Positions 33,319-41,525 are shown, counted from the stretch's first letter. The stretch is 64,000 nucleotides of DNA from Massilia horti (GCF_004614195.1 NZ_SPUM01000023.1:1-64000); one strand, 5' to 3'. Translations and numbers: made by a program. Notes: generated by a model from the sequence alone, not told the origin.

Positions 33319-33683
33319 AGCCAAGCGAACCGGAAGCCGTGCAGGATCGGCTACAGCAGGCTATGGGCTACATGATCCGCGAGTACCAGGAGGTGTGGGG
33401 CCGACTGTCCAAGGCCGAGCGCAGCGTGTACGTAATCGAGTACCAGCAACTGCGGTCATGGTTGAGTCACGCCACCGGCCAGCGTGATCCGGTTATCCCG
33501 TCGCCGTGGACAGATGACGAAGTATTCGACTCGATGGCGGGGTACTGGTACGGGGGCGATTACATGAAGTCCACGAAGGGCATGCTCTCGGTGGTCGATT
33601 CCAAGCTCATCACGGCGGTACGGATGGCCGAGAGGAGCAGCAGGCGCAGTACCAAAAGCAGCGCACCCGCCAAGCGGTCCTAG
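33315..33683 (+). CDS. Hypothetical protein coupled to the HTH gene
   Basis: A 122-residue protein starting at GTG inside the previous stop. It is predicted helical with several aromatic residues (VYVIEYQQLRSWLSHATG; MAGYWYGGDYMKSTKG) and ends in a basic Ser/Arg/Lys tail. No family is recognised. The coupling suggests that it works with the small HTH protein. Confidence 0.55.
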   Translation: MKPSEPEAVQDRLQQAMGYMIREYQEVWGRLSKAERSVYVIEYQQLRSWLSHATGQRDPVIPSPWTDDEVFDSMAGYWYGGDYMKSTKGMLSVVDSKLITAVRMAERSSRRSTKSSAPAKRS

Positions 33684-33927
33684 AAGCCCTACAGGCGGCC
33701 CGGCACCCGGCCCAGCCCGAGCACCAACGCCAGCCGAATCGAGGCGTACCGGGCCTGTAATCCGGTTGCATCCCGATCCCCGCGCAAGCGCAGCCGCGCC
33801 CAGCCGCGCCGGGGGCGGGGGGGCGAAATCCTCGTCCGCATTACGGACAGTCGCCCAACTCCAGCAGCACAATCCACCAACCAAAGAGGCCCGCCAAGCG
33901 CGGGCTTTGTCGCATCTGGAGCACAGA

Positions 33928-34746
33928 ATGAAATCGAATGACAACCTGCGGGACAGCATTGACGCAGCCGCAGTAGAACACGCAGAGCGCGCCCGAGCAG
34001 TGGCGGCACGAGCGAGCATGGTTAGGCGCGGTGAGATTTCAATTGAAAGTTTCGCTCACACGATGCGGGAGGCCATCCGCGAGTACCTAGCCCGGAACCC
34101 GGCAGGCGGTATGACGCCCCAGCAGTTCTTTGCCAAGCACGAAATGGAAAAGCGGGCGTTCTTCCGTGAACTCAAGGCGAAGGGTCACAAGTCATACCGG
34201 GCGAATCAGCAAGATCACGAACAGATCGTGAACAGCATCTTCCAGAGCGTACATGAAGGGACCAAGCCAGCAGTTCAGTCGCTTCTGAAAGCACATGCCG
34301 CAGAGCGTCGGTACGACCCGGAGTGGGCGAAGCGCGTGGCGGAGCAGACGCACGGCAGAAGGATGGGCCGAACGCTCGTCGCTAAGAAGGATCACCCCGT
34401 ACTCAAGGACTTAAAGGAGGGACACATGCTCTCACAGACCCACAAGGCAGCACTCCAGAGCGCCACGTACAGCGGCCTAGCTTGTCTCCTGTTCAGCGGC
34501 TCGCAGATCGTCCGGGGGCAGCGGCGCTTGCAGCAGCGAATGGAGGCACTGGAAGCAGAACTTGCAGCCGTCAAGGCAGAAGCGACCCGAGCGAATGCAC
34601 GACTCGACAGCAAGGACGCGGGCAAGGACTGGAAGGAAACCGCGAGGGCCATTCGAGCAGCGGAGCCTGCCATCGCCAATCGTGAACTCGCTCGCCGTGT
34701 TGGGATGTCCGAAAGCACGGTTCGGAAGTACCTGGCCGCTCTCTGA
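33928..34746 (+). CDS. Uncharacterised protein with C-terminal HTH
   Basis: A 272-residue protein; ATG 33928 has GGAG at the right distance. The N-terminal half is Ala/Arg-rich helix. A hydrophobic stretch (TYSGLACLLFSGSQIV, about residues 185-200) is followed by a coiled coil (RRLQQRMEALEAELAAVKAE) and a C-terminal helix-turn-helix (NRELARRVGMSESTVRKYLA). This could be a membrane-associated transcription factor or a DNA-tethering protein. The gene stands between other unknown island genes and is followed by an inverted GTGCGTACC-type repeat. Confidence 0.6.
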   Translation: MKSNDNLRDSIDAAAVEHAERARAVAARASMVRRGEISIESFAHTMREAIREYLARNPAGGMTPQQFFAKHEMEKRAFFRELKAKGHKSYRANQQDHEQIVNSIFQSVHEGTKPAVQSLLKAHAAERRYDPEWAKRVAEQTHGRRMGRTLVAKKDHPVLKDLKEGHMLSQTHKAALQSATYSGLACLLFSGSQIVRGQRRLQQRMEALEAELAAVKAEATRANARLDSKDAGKDWKETARAIRAAEPAIANRELARRVGMSESTVRKYLAAL

Positions 34747-34967
34747 CAGGCGGCTAGTGCGTACCGGGGTGCGTACTCGGTGCGCACCATTTTCGCCAAC
34801 TTCCCCATAGATACTACGTATCTAATAAAAAAGTGACTTGTTACCCGTCTTACGGAACAGTACCCGATGACGGTCAAGCCATAGCTTCTAATTTATGGCG
34901 GGTAGTGCCAGAAAAGGAGTCTTTCTTTGGGAACACCCCCCCTAATTTCGATTGAGGAGAACTTGGT
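34747..34967. other. Intergenic stretch before the 34968 leader
   Basis: About 220 bp without a credible gene. It contains GTGCGTACC / GGTGCGTACTC / GGTGCGCACC, short related repeats at 34755-34789, and an AT-rich patch around 34805-34835 that may be a promoter. Nothing else was seen. Confidence 0.4.
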
Positions 34968-35066
34968 ATGAACACAATCCGATCTATGCCCAAGCCGGTC
35001 TGTGCTCAGGCGGGTCCATGTGCATGGTCCCATTATGAACAAGGCAGGGCCAGTCCATGCCGTTGA
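34968..35066 (+). CDS. 32-residue leader-like peptide
   Basis: ATG 34968 follows a strong GAGGAG at 34954-34959. The peptide has three Cys (PVCAQAGPCAWSHY, then SPCR) and overlaps the next gene's ATG (35057) by 10 bp. It could be a coupling leader, or the true N-terminus of the next protein separated by a frameshift, since both carry zinc-finger-like Cys. Confidence 0.35.
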   Translation: MNTIRSMPKPVCAQAGPCAWSHYEQGRASPCR

Positions 35067-35731
35067 AGGGACAGAAGACCGGGCCGCACTGTGATGAGCG
35101 GTTCGCATTGATGCAACAGCAACCACGAGGGAAGCGACTAACGAAGGAGCAGCGGAGAATGTGCTTGACCAGCCCTGCGTACTCAGCAAGTCTCCGACAG
35201 CGCGTGAGTGATCCAGCACGGTGGGATGCCTTCATTCAAGGCAAGTCGTGGTTCGAGGGCAGCGGTTGTCGGTCCTGCGGTAGCACGCGCCGTCATGTTC
35301 GAGCCGGGGAGTGCTTCGACTGCCGAATGAATCGTAGGCCGATCCTCGGTGGCCGACAGCGGCAGCGGATCGCGCATCCGACGACACAGAGTTTCGAGGG
35401 CATGATGGACCGGTTCGAGCGCGGCCGGCGCGAGCAACGAGGGGAGTTCGAGGAGTTCACGATAGGTTGCTGGACGGCCCGCCAGTACCCAACAGGACGG
35501 CTCGCGGTGTCCTGCCCGGTAGCGGTTGTTCAGGGGCCAGGGACGAACGGAGAAGCACTCCGACCGCTCCCGGCTAGTCCTTACCTCGGCGCGGCCCCGT
35601 TCGGTACTCAGCCACCCACGCTGCCCTTCCAGTGCGAGGACTTGAACGCGGTCCCGCCCGAGTTGGTGCATGGGCTGGCCGCGAGGAACCCGGACTTCAT
35701 GGAGCTATTGCGGTGGGCTTCGTGGGTGTGA
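35057..35731 (+). CDS. Uncharacterised protein with zinc-ribbon-like motif
   Basis: A 224-residue protein. After a basic N-terminus (PRGKRLTKEQRRMCL), residues 70-90 have CRSCGSTRRHVRAGECFDC, the C-x2-C-x11-C-x2-C spacing of a zinc ribbon. The rest is not recognisable. The start lies inside a short upstream leader frame. A DNA- or RNA-binding role is suggested only by the zinc motif. Confidence 0.55.
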   Translation: MPLKGQKTGPHCDERFALMQQQPRGKRLTKEQRRMCLTSPAYSASLRQRVSDPARWDAFIQGKSWFEGSGCRSCGSTRRHVRAGECFDCRMNRRPILGGRQRQRIAHPTTQSFEGMMDRFERGRREQRGEFEEFTIGCWTARQYPTGRLAVSCPVAVVQGPGTNGEALRPLPASPYLGAAPFGTQPPTLPFQCEDLNAVPPELVHGLAARNPDFMELLRWASWV

Positions 35732-35915
35732 CTTAACTTTGCCTGGAACAATTCCCGCGGCCTCTTAATCAAAAATGATCAATAAAATCAATTACTTGCG
35801 TAATGGATGAGTTCGTGGGAAGATGCAAACAGGCCGCGCAGTGATTGATTAATTTACATCCGGCCAATCCGCTGCTGTTGGGGCAAACTCTTAACTCTGA
35901 ATAACGGGAGCTTTG

Positions 35916-36443
35916 ATGGGCTTTGATGACTTGCTTAATGACGAGATGATTATTGAACGCACGGATGGCTCAAGGAGTGGGCCACACAAGTGTGGGTTCT
36001 CAAGTGACCCCGACTCGGTGAGAGTGTTCGACGTCCAACTACTTGTAGCCGAGCAGGACCACGTTCTGCGCATACTTCCAAACGGAACGGTTGAACGATA
36101 CCTTGTTACTTCTGCCGACTTCAGTTCAGGGATGCCGCCGCACATCCCGGCTTCCTATCAACTCAAGCTGAGGAAATCAACAGCTATCCCACCTCAACCT
36201 CATGTAGCGAAACACACAACAGTAAACATCCATCAGTCGACTGGTGTGCAGGTTGGCGACCACAACGTCGTGAACATCCAACACGCGCTGACGCAGTTAC
36301 TGGCGCAAGTTGAACAGGCACCTGCGCCAGCCGAAGACAAGACAGAGGTGAAAAACCGTCTGGCCGCGTTGCTTGCGCACCCACTTGTCGTTTCGATTGT
36401 AGGCGGTCTTGCGGGTGGCGCTGCTGGTTTGGTGTCAAAATGA
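35916..36443 (+). CDS. RHIM-like amyloid-motif protein with C-terminal membrane helix
   Basis: A 175-residue protein; GGGAG precedes ATG 35916. Residues 1-90 match a widespread unknown bacterial domain (FDDLLNDEMIIERTDG; RILPNGTVERYLV; HIPASYQLKLRK). Residues 103-122 contain VNIHQSTGVQVGDHNVVNIQ, whose core V111-Q-V-G114 with flanking beta-prone residues is the RHIM-type amyloid signature. A linker follows, then a hydrophobic Gly/Ala-rich helix (about 156-173, LVVSIVGGLAGGAAGLV). Amyloid motif plus membrane helix is an arrangement seen in bacterial and fungal death-signalling proteins. The role here is inference. It lies alone between island genes. Confidence 0.7.
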   Translation: MGFDDLLNDEMIIERTDGSRSGPHKCGFSSDPDSVRVFDVQLLVAEQDHVLRILPNGTVERYLVTSADFSSGMPPHIPASYQLKLRKSTAIPPQPHVAKHTTVNIHQSTGVQVGDHNVVNIQHALTQLLAQVEQAPAPAEDKTEVKNRLAALLAHPLVVSIVGGLAGGAAGLVSK

Positions 36444-36518
36444 TTCTGCTATCCGAGCGTCCTGTAATGCGCCACATCGATCACGTTCAGGCCATACTCA
36501 ACCAGCGCGGCGCCTAAC

Positions 36519-36668
36519 TCACTGATCGGAGGTCCCGTCATCCTCAATGGCGGGATCGTCAACCGGATCATCGTTGTTCGGGATGTTCATGTCCGGTGAT
36601 GCCTTGGCCGCTGCCTCGATCTGTTGCCGCAGCGGTTCAGGGATGAAGTTCATGGAGTCGATGTTCAT
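36519..36668 (-). CDS. Small acidic protein downstream of the integrase
   Basis: A 49-residue frame with TGAGGA 5 bp before the ATG. It begins MNIDSMNFIPEPLRQQIEAA and ends in an Asp-rich tail (NNDDPVDDPAIEDD). It lies 90 bp after the integrase on the same strand and may be cotranscribed. Small acidic proteins near integrases are sometimes excisionase-like or DNA mimics, but this one is not recognised. Confidence 0.5.
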   Translation of the reverse strand: MNIDSMNFIPEPLRQQIEAAAKASPDMNIPNNDDPVDDPAIEDDGTSDQ

Positions 36669-36758
36669 GGATTCCTCAAGTGGCGATGATGACGGATAGG
36701 TACTGTGCGCTTACGTGCGGTTCCTCGGGCGCTCCGTCACTCCATAGCCGGGTTGGGA

Positions 36759-38417
36759 TTATACGATGGGTCTAGGTGGCGCGACATCGAACCTGATCTG
36801 CTCGATGATCGCCTTCTTGCTCGCAACCGCCATTTCCCCTTGGTATCCACGGACGACCCGGCTGGTATCTCCCGCGTGTCCTGTGATGACATCGACGTTT
36901 GCGACGTTATGGTTGAGGCCGTAGTTCAACAGCGTATGACGGAAGGCGTGCATGCCAACCAAGGTTTTGCCGGGTGTCTCGTCTCGCAGTCCAGTCTCTT
37001 TCAAGAAGTCACGGAACCAGTCACCAGCAGCCGGGCTGGCCTTGCCTTGTGTCGGTATCCATTTGGGGAAGAGGATCGCTGCCCCAGCTTTCTTGACCCG
37101 TTCCACGTATGACAGGAAACCAAGTTCAAGCAGTTGCGAATGGATCGGGACTTTACGCCTCGATCCTGCGGTCTTGACGCTCTTGACGACCCGCTCATCC
37201 GCTTCGGACTCCTCGGTGAAGTCTAAGAACCAGATGTCCTCTTCATGCCGAATGTCGCACTGCGGGTTCAACTGGCAAATTTCGTTCACCCGTGCGCCCG
37301 TGTAGAGGCCGATGAGCGGTAGCCAATACTCAGCCGCCGTCTCAGTGTCAGCCGCGAATGCCGCGTACTCGCTGCCCTCAAACAGGCGTTTGAGTTCGTC
37401 CTTTCGGAACGCCCGTTGTTTGCGAGCGCCTTCCGTTTGTGTCCCCTTGTACTTGATCCCTTCGACCGTTAGGTTCAGGGGAAAGCCCACGTCACCGAAC
37501 AGTCGTTTCGCATCAGCCAGAAACGGCCTGACGGACGCCATGTACGAGTATTCAAAGGTCTTGGGCGACAAGGTTTCCGGGTGCTCCTGTTTAGCGAGTT
37601 CCTGGGCTGGGGTCCCTGTGCGTCGCACTTCATCGGACCAGCGCGGCGGCAGGCGGCACAGCATGTCGAAGTAGGCGTCAATCTGCCGCTTACGAATTTG
37701 AGACACCGGGACATCGCCTACCGATTCAAGGAGCAAGGTAAGCGCGGCCCGATGTTTCTTAAACATGGGGACAGTCTGGTCGTAGTTGTCTAGGAAGTGC
37801 TCCACCACGTAGCCAAGGCTGGGAGTGTCTGTGCTCTCGGTGGAAACCGATGCGACTCCGTTCGGCTCCAAAGTGGAGGTGGCGGCGTTAACCAATGTCG
37901 GAGCCGGTGCCGTGACCGCGACCGGCGCAGCGGTCACCTGTGGTGAAGCTGCCGCCCGAATGGCCGCATCAATCGGGTCCGCGCCTGCCTCGGCCCTCTT
38001 ACGCAGAATGATGCCGAACACCCGGCGTAGGTGATCCGGGTCTTTCGTTAGCTCGTCCGCTGCTTCCTCGGCATCCTCCCACGCGACAGTATCAAGGAAC
38101 GCCTGCTCGATGGCTTCCTCCTCGGCCTCCATGTGCTCGCGGGACTGCCAGTCATACCAGTTCTTGGATGGCTCGGGGACGCGCTGAGGCGGCTCGGTGG
38201 CCCGCTCGACGTCATGCTTTCGGGTTGCCCGCAGACGTTGCCACTCGTCGTCAAGCTCGACATCTTTCTTCCGGGCGAGCCTTTCCGCTGTAGGGCGATC
38301 CTTTACGCCCAAGCTGCAATTGATTTCGCGCTTGCCGTTGTAATGGGAAATTAAGTCTTTGGGGACGCGACGGCGAAAGTAGTAGATGCCTTCGCGTTTC
38401 TTGAGATGGTCTGACAT
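36759..38417 (-). CDS. Tyrosine site-specific integrase
   Basis: A 552-residue integrase. The N-terminus has the YYFRRRVPKDLISHY arm-binding motif of large island integrases (DUF6538-like). A core-binding domain covers about residues 200-330. The catalytic domain shows Arg in LYTGARVNEICQL, His-x-x-Arg in MHAFRHTLLNYGL and the C-terminal GHAGDTSRVVRGYQG with the nucleophile Tyr. The start at 38417 (MSDHLKKREG) has an alternative 11 codons upstream. The gene sits 99 bp from the tRNA-Ser 3' end, the normal place for a tRNA-targeting integrase, and its upstream region overlaps the arm-type repeats. Confidence 0.92.
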   Translation of the reverse strand: MSDHLKKREGIYYFRRRVPKDLISHYNGKREINCSLGVKDRPTAERLARKKDVELDDEWQRLRATRKHDVERATEPPQRVPEPSKNWYDWQSREHMEAEEEAIEQAFLDTVAWEDAEEAADELTKDPDHLRRVFGIILRKRAEAGADPIDAAIRAAASPQVTAAPVAVTAPAPTLVNAATSTLEPNGVASVSTESTDTPSLGYVVEHFLDNYDQTVPMFKKHRAALTLLLESVGDVPVSQIRKRQIDAYFDMLCRLPPRWSDEVRRTGTPAQELAKQEHPETLSPKTFEYSYMASVRPFLADAKRLFGDVGFPLNLTVEGIKYKGTQTEGARKQRAFRKDELKRLFEGSEYAAFAADTETAAEYWLPLIGLYTGARVNEICQLNPQCDIRHEEDIWFLDFTEESEADERVVKSVKTAGSRRKVPIHSQLLELGFLSYVERVKKAGAAILFPKWIPTQGKASPAAGDWFRDFLKETGLRDETPGKTLVGMHAFRHTLLNYGLNHNVANVDVITGHAGDTSRVVRGYQGEMAVASKKAIIEQIRFDVAPPRPIV

Positions 38418-38426
38418 TGGGTTCCG

Positions 38427-38468
38427 AACTGGTACATGTGTAACACCCACGGGGGGAAGTGTACCAGC
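38427..38468. repeat. Arm-type repeats at the right end of island B
   Basis: ACTGGTACATGTGTAAC (from 38429) and GTGTACCAGC (38459-38468) lie between the integrase start and attR. The second is the exact reverse complement of GCTGGTACAC at the left end of the island. Candidate integrase sites that may also repress the integrase promoter. Confidence 0.55.
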
Positions 38469-38515
38469 GGAAAGCCTTGTTCCATACTATTTCTAATGAA
38501 ATCAAGGGCTTAGTA

Positions 38516-38564
38516 TTCTTGGCGGAGAGAGGGGGATTCGAACCCCCGATAGGCTATGAACCTA
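38516..38564 (-). other. attR: 3' part of tRNA-Ser
   Basis: A 49-bp perfect match to attL (12177-12225), forming the 3' half of the intact tRNA-Ser. The island restored the tRNA 3' end on integration, so the gene stays functional. Confidence 0.9.
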
Positions 38565-38610
38565 TACACGCTTTCCAGGCGTGCGACTTAAACCACTCAT
38601 CCATCTCTCC
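38520..38610 (-). tRNA. tRNA-Ser (GGA)
   Basis: A complete class II tRNA on the minus strand: acceptor GGAGAGA paired with TCTCTCC, discriminator G, encoded CCA, anticodon stem CACGC/GCGTG with loop CTGGAAA (anticodon GGA), a long variable arm (ATAGGTTCATAGCCTAT) and T-arm GGGGGTTCGAATCCCCC. It is the integration target of the islands. A consensus promoter lies at 38644-38671. Confidence 0.95.
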
Positions 38611-38643
38611 TGTATGTGGTTCTTCGCGTTCGCGAAGCCGCCT

Positions 38644-38671
38644 ATTATAGCAAGCTTTCTCGACTGCACAA
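38644..38671 (-). promoter_or_regulatory. Promoter of tRNA-Ser
   Basis: On the minus strand TTGTGC (plus 38666-38671), a 16-bp spacer and TATAAT (plus 38644-38649) lie 34 bp before the tRNA 5' end. The -10 is a perfect sigma-70 element. Confidence 0.75.
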
Positions 38672-38934
38672 GGCCTTCGCGTAGCGAGTGCTGGCCCCTG
38701 GACATCTCGTCCCACTTCGCTCAAGTGATCGGATGCACAATTTTGTTGCAAGGTTGCTTCGGCGAAGGATCTTTTGTTGAAATTTTGTACAACCACTCCC
38801 GAAGCAATCCTCGTATCGCCGAGGCATTCGCATCAATCAATCGCCTGATCGATGCCGAGGTAACACCTCCGCCGTCGCGAAACTTGCCATATCATCCCGA
38901 AGAGTGCCAGCTCGACCGGCTGCTAACTTTGGAG

Positions 38935-40341
38935 ATGAATTTGACTTCCCATTCCGTATCCCGGCGGACGGTTTTGTTCGCAGGTTTCGCAGTGCCGTTG
39001 CTGGCGGGCTGTCAGCATCTTCCGCGGCTGTCTTCGCAAAAGCAGGTGCGGGTGGATGCGCCGTTCGATATGCCGAGCATTTCGCTTCCGGATTTCGCCG
39101 CCAGTCCGAGGTTTGTTATTACTGATTTCGGCGCGGTCCCGAACGATCAGCAAAAGACCAGTGCCGCTATCGCCCACGCGATCGCTGCGGCCAACGCTGC
39201 CGGATCGGGCGTTGTGGTGGTGCCGGAAGGGGAGTGGCTTACCGGTAAAGTCCACCTCAAGAGCAATGTGAATCTGCACCTTGAAAAGGGCGCGACGCTG
39301 CTGTTTTCTGAGCGGCCGGGAGATTATCTCCCCGCCGTCATGACCACTTGGGAAGGCCTTGAGTGCTACAACTATTCGCCGCTCGTGTACGCATTCGAGT
39401 GCGAGAACGTCGCGATAACCGGGCAGGGCACTCTGCGCGCCAAGCTTGACGTGTGGCGAATCTGGTATGCCCGGCCGAAGGCGCACATGGATGCGCTGGT
39501 GGCGCTGTACCACATGGCGGCGAAGGACGTGCCTGTATCCGAGCGCCAGATGACCACGGGGGACGCAAACCTGCGTCCGCAATTCATCCAGTTCAACCGA
39601 TGCCGCAATGTGCTGGTCGAGGACATCAGCATCATCGACAGTCCGTTCTGGGTATTGCATCCTTATCTGTGCCGCGATGTCGTAATCCGGCGGGTCAAGA
39701 TCAAGGCGCATGGACATAACAATGATGGCGTGGACCCTGAAATGAGCCAGAACGTGCTGATCGAAGAGTGCGTGTTCGACCAGGGGGATGACGCGGTTTC
39801 GGTGAAATCGGGACGCGATCGGGACGCTTGGCGAATCGGGGTGCCGAGTCGGAACATCGTGATGCGCAACTGCCGCATCAAGAATGGCCACCAGTTGATG
39901 GCCATCGGTAGCGAGCTGTCCGGTGGCGTGGAAAACGTGTTCGTCGATAACTGCCACTTCGATCATGCTGGTTCGACGGCGCGCAGCAGCATCAACAATA
40001 TCCTGTACGTGAAGACCAATGAACGGCGCGGCGGCTTCGTTCGCAATATTCACCTGTCCAACGTCAGCGCAACGCAGATCGCAGGCGGTGTGTTGAGCGT
40101 TGAAACAGACGTTCTTTACCAGTGGCGCACTCTCGTACCCACTTACGAACGCCGGCTGACCCCGATCGAGGGGCTACATGTGAGCAATGTGACCGTCGGT
40201 GATGCGAAGTTTATCTGCTACATCAAGGCCGAGGCGGAGATGGCGGTCAAGAATGTCTCGCTGCGGGACATCAAGGTTAAAACCGAGCGCGGCACTCCGG
40301 TCTTTACTGAGAACGTGCAGGGGTTCGTCAATGAGGCTTGA
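38935..40341 (+). CDS. GH28 polygalacturonase-type glycoside hydrolase, lipoprotein
   Basis: A 468-residue exported enzyme. The N-terminus has twin Arg (VSRRTVLFAG) followed by a lipobox (PLLAGC, Cys about residue 26), so Tat export and lipidation are likely. The right-handed beta-helix has the pectate-lyase-like opening (VITDFGAVPNDQQKTSAAIA) and the GH28 Asp motifs: HNNDGVDPE, FDQGDDAVSVKSG and the GHQLMAIGSELSGG region. It would cleave galacturonan or rhamnogalacturonan side chains. GGAG directly abuts the ATG, so initiation spacing is unusual. It is the first gene after the tRNA on the core side. Confidence 0.88.
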   Translation: MNLTSHSVSRRTVLFAGFAVPLLAGCQHLPRLSSQKQVRVDAPFDMPSISLPDFAASPRFVITDFGAVPNDQQKTSAAIAHAIAAANAAGSGVVVVPEGEWLTGKVHLKSNVNLHLEKGATLLFSERPGDYLPAVMTTWEGLECYNYSPLVYAFECENVAITGQGTLRAKLDVWRIWYARPKAHMDALVALYHMAAKDVPVSERQMTTGDANLRPQFIQFNRCRNVLVEDISIIDSPFWVLHPYLCRDVVIRRVKIKAHGHNNDGVDPEMSQNVLIEECVFDQGDDAVSVKSGRDRDAWRIGVPSRNIVMRNCRIKNGHQLMAIGSELSGGVENVFVDNCHFDHAGSTARSSINNILYVKTNERRGGFVRNIHLSNVSATQIAGGVLSVETDVLYQWRTLVPTYERRLTPIEGLHVSNVTVGDAKFICYIKAEAEMAVKNVSLRDIKVKTERGTPVFTENVQGFVNEA

Positions 40342-40375
40342 TAATTCATGGGGTGATGGATCATTGGGGCAGCGC

Positions 40376-40494
40376 GGCCGGCGAGGATCTGTGCGCACGC
40401 GGTTCGCAAACGCAGCAGGTTCGCACATCAGCCGCAAGCCCGCATATGGTGACCGCGTGCGCACAGGTGCGCACCCTACGATGTTTGAGCGCCG
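40376..40494. repeat. Dispersed GTGCGCAC repeat
   Basis: GTGCGCACGCGGTTCGCAAACGCAGC at the left and the inverted GACCGCGTGCGCACAGGTGCGCACCCTAC at the right (each quoted in part) form a 118-bp imperfect palindrome between the convergent GH28 and deacetylase genes. It is a full-length member of the repeat family. Confidence 0.7.
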
Positions 40495-40501
40495 TGTGAT
40501 T

Positions 40502-41401
40502 CTAGCGGCAGAGCAGGTTTATATTGTTTTTCGGTTGCGCCGCCGGGATATCCGAAATATTGATTCCCTTTTTTGCCGCTGCACGGCTCATGACGGTGCC
40601 GCCATCGGTCTCAGCATAAGCCGGATCTGACTGGGCCTGGGCCAGGGTCACGTAGTGTGCACCGGCGGCATCGAGCTTCGCCATCACTTCCGGCAGCATG
40701 ATCGCGCTCCAGCCGCCGATATGGGTAAGAAGCACCTGCGGAATGACTCGGCCATATACGCGCTGCGACACTGCCTTCATGCGCGCGATATTGTCGTCCA
40801 CGCCTTTCAGGTATTGCGCCTTCATGGCGGCGATCGTCTGCGTGTCTCCTTTTTCGACGCATCGCCTGTATGCATCTGTGTAGGCAAAATCGTCGAAGCT
40901 GACGCTCACGTCGGCGATGCGGTAGCCGCGCGCTTCAAGAAAGGCGCGCGCGCCATCGTGGCGCGATTTGTCGGAACCGCCTGAGAGGTTGGGAAAACGC
41001 AGGTAGCGCCAATCTGCGCCTTGCATCCGTGTGCTGACTGCCGGTTCTCCGGCAATGACGTCGGCCTCCCACGCTTCGAGCGTTGGGGCTTTGTCGAGGT
41101 TTAAATGGCTGTAGGTATGGTTGCCAAGCGGGTAGCCTGCCTTGCGCCAGGCATCAAGCACGGCTTCGCTGCCAGGTTCTCTTTCGATGCCTCGGGCATT
41201 CACAAAACCGAAAGCTTCAGGGACATGATGCGCCTTAAATGTGGCGATGTGCGCTTCGGCGATGCCTAGCCGTGTCATCCCCTGCGCAAGCGTACCGTGG
41301 ACAGGAAGGTCGTCCACGGTAATCGCGATGTCAAAACGGTCGGCCGCGCAGGCGCAATGGGCGGCGGCGAGGGTAAGAATGCCAATCCAGATGCTTTTCA
41401 T
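40502..41401 (-). CDS. NodB-type polysaccharide deacetylase, exported
   Basis: A 299-residue protein from ATG 41401 (AAGGTGAG upstream) with a Sec signal (about residues 1-20, ending CACA-A). The NodB fold shows the catalytic and metal residues: ITVDDLPVHG (Asp-Asp), GNHTYSHLNLD (His-x-x-x-His) and a LLTHIGGWSAIMLPEVM C-terminal His motif. It removes acetyl groups from carbohydrate chains. Together with GH28 it suggests acetylated pectin as substrate, although a peptidoglycan role cannot be excluded. The gene is convergent with GH28. Confidence 0.85.
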   Translation of the reverse strand: MKSIWIGILTLAAAHCACAADRFDIAITVDDLPVHGTLAQGMTRLGIAEAHIATFKAHHVPEAFGFVNARGIEREPGSEAVLDAWRKAGYPLGNHTYSHLNLDKAPTLEAWEADVIAGEPAVSTRMQGADWRYLRFPNLSGGSDKSRHDGARAFLEARGYRIADVSVSFDDFAYTDAYRRCVEKGDTQTIAAMKAQYLKGVDDNIARMKAVSQRVYGRVIPQVLLTHIGGWSAIMLPEVMAKLDAAGAHYVTLAQAQSDPAYAETDGGTVMSRAAAKKGINISDIPAAQPKNNINLLCR

Positions 41402-41495
41402 ACCTCTCACCTTTTCCCTTTTTCGTTTTGATCAGAAACAGCGTCGTGTCACGTTCACGGGGCCTGTTGGCTGAACCGCTAACGGTGCCCCCAAT

Positions 41496-41525
41496 CCGCG
41501 TGCGCAGCAAAGCTGCACACCCTAC
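41496..41525. repeat. Dispersed repeat, short copy
   Basis: CCGCGTGCGCAGC-AAA-GCTGCACACCCTAC, a short variant of the GTAGGGTGYGC repeat between the deacetylase promoter side and the GH2 3' end. Confidence 0.6.

Larger units (their letters stand above)
26150..38564. mobile_element. Genomic island B (integrase, Hcp and effector modules)
   Basis: A 12.4-kb segment between the middle and right tRNA-Ser copies. It has a tyrosine integrase next to the tRNA, matching GTGTACCAGC repeats near both ends, a serine recombinase, T6SS cargo genes (PAAR, hcp, effectors) and about ten unknown genes. The integrase position and paired arm-type repeats suggest that it may still be able to excise or did so recently. 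Confidence 0.75.
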
